Of a stretch of DNA of 6,149 bases, positions 5,656 through 6,149 are shown piece by piece (the first letter of the stretch is position 1; every line of letters starts with the position of its first letter). Under the pieces are notes generated by a model. The model worked only from the letters and a program-made list of their open reading frames with translations. It was not told where the DNA came from and did no database searches. Where the stretch lies: the NCBI GenBank assembly GCA_944391635.1, contig CALXUL010000018.1:1-6149 (forward strand), in the 5' to 3' direction. Source of the DNA: an uncultured Clostridia bacterium. Lineage in GTDB: Bacteria > Bacillota > Clostridia > UBA1381. A program made the position numbers and the translations under genes.

Positions 5656-6149
5656 ATGGAAAAACTAAAGGTATGCGTAATATTCGGCGGGCGCTCGCCG
5701 GAGCATGATATATCGTTAAAATCTGTAACCTCGGTTGTAAAAAACCTTAACAAGGAAAAATATGAAATCATTCTTTTGGGTATAACAAAAGCTGGAGAAT
5801 GGTTTTTGTACAGCGGTGATACATATGAATTTGAAAATGACGTATGGCTTTGCGATAAAAGTCTTCTAAAAAAGGCTGTGATTTCACCTGATACAGTGGA
5901 TAAGGCGATTATTACTGAGGATGGAGAAAAGATAAAACCGGATATTGTTTTTACTGTACTTCATGGCGAAAATGGTGAAGACGGGACAATTCAGGGGCTT
6001 TTAGAGCTTTCAGGGATAAAATACGTCGGTATGGGAGTATTATCATCTGCCGTATGTATGGATAAAGCATATGCAAAGATTATATTTAAAAATGCCGGCA
6101 TACCACAGGCAGACTGGGAAATTGTATTAAGGCGTGAGTTTAAAGACCA
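5656..6149 (+). CDS. ddl: D-alanine--D-alanine ligase, N-terminal part (cut by window edge)
   Basis: This cytosolic ATP-grasp enzyme joins two D-alanines into the dipeptide used for peptidoglycan precursors. Only the first 164 codons are in the window, about half of a usual Ddl. The N-terminal domain shows VIFGGRSPEHDIS (8-20), in which E16 is the conserved glutamate that contacts the first D-Ala. It also has LHGENGEDGTIQGLLE, the following YVGMGVLSSAVCMDKAYAK, and the start of the ATP-grasp domain (GIPQADWEIV). The residues that separate D-Ala-D-Ala from D-Ala-D-Lac or D-Ala-D-Ser ligases lie beyond the edge, so the vancomycin-resistance type cannot be judged. ATG at 5656 is chosen because the protein then begins as the family does, with AAAGGA (5641-5646) nine bases upstream. 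An in-frame ATG at 5629 overlaps the rluD stop codon and would add nine residues, but it lacks a good ribosome binding site. The gap of 26 bases without a terminator suggests the same transcript as rluD. Confidence 0.95.
   Translation, partial: MEKLKVCVIFGGRSPEHDISLKSVTSVVKNLNKEKYEIILLGITKAGEWFLYSGDTYEFENDVWLCDKSLLKKAVISPDTVDKAIITEDGEKIKPDIVFTVLHGENGEDGTIQGLLELSGIKYVGMGVLSSAVCMDKAYAKIIFKNAGIPQADWEIVLRREFKD

Noticed and set aside
5656..6149. Van-type (D-Ala-D-Lac or D-Ser) ligase and vancomycin resistance cluster
   Set aside because: The specificity residues are outside the window, no vanH, vanX, vanR or vanS-like genes are present, and the context is housekeeping.

Overview
The window is a compact, AT-rich, mostly coding stretch of chromosome. 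It most likely comes from a low-GC member of the Bacillota, class Clostridia. The evidence is the strong AGGAGG-type ribosome binding sites, two probable TTG starts, a YmfH-type M16 protease, a Clostridia-style AroB, and the lspA-rluD pair that Bacillota often keep together (lspA-ylyB in Bacillus subtilis). The genus cannot be read from the sequence. All genes that can be supported lie on the + strand.

Layout. Bases 1-138 hold the possible C-terminal tail of an upstream reading frame and a small hairpin. Together these resemble the right end of an IS200/IS605-type (TnpB) element, but this is tentative. Next is a complete YmfH-like M16 metallopeptidase (139-1419). It is followed by a strong hairpin and T-run that end directly against the ribosome binding site of zupT, a ZIP metal transporter (1490-2281). 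zupT is followed after 14 bases by a SpoU/TrmH-family RNA methyltransferase with a TTG start (2296-3042), and this unit ends in a 14-bp-stem intrinsic terminator (3069-3103). A second run begins after a short AT-rich gap: aroB (best start TTG at 3179, to 4258), lspA (4276-4758), an RluD-family pseudouridine synthase overlapping lspA by 32 bases (4727-5629), and the first 164 codons of ddl, cut by the window edge (5656-6149).

Roles. The genes are core housekeeping: RNA modification (TrmH-like, RluD-like), a YmfH-family peptidase that in B. subtilis is tied to elongation factor P modification, chorismate supply (AroB), lipoprotein maturation (LspA), peptidoglycan precursor synthesis (Ddl) and divalent metal uptake (ZupT). 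The aroB-lspA-rluD-ddl block has tight spacing and no internal terminator, so it is probably one transcript.

I found no defence system, CRISPR array, tRNA or rRNA, and no evidence of a novel system. The points most worth a second look are the left edge (possible IS605/TnpB end with structured RNA), the terminator abutting the zupT ribosome binding site, and the absence of the usual ymfF partner directly upstream of ymfH.
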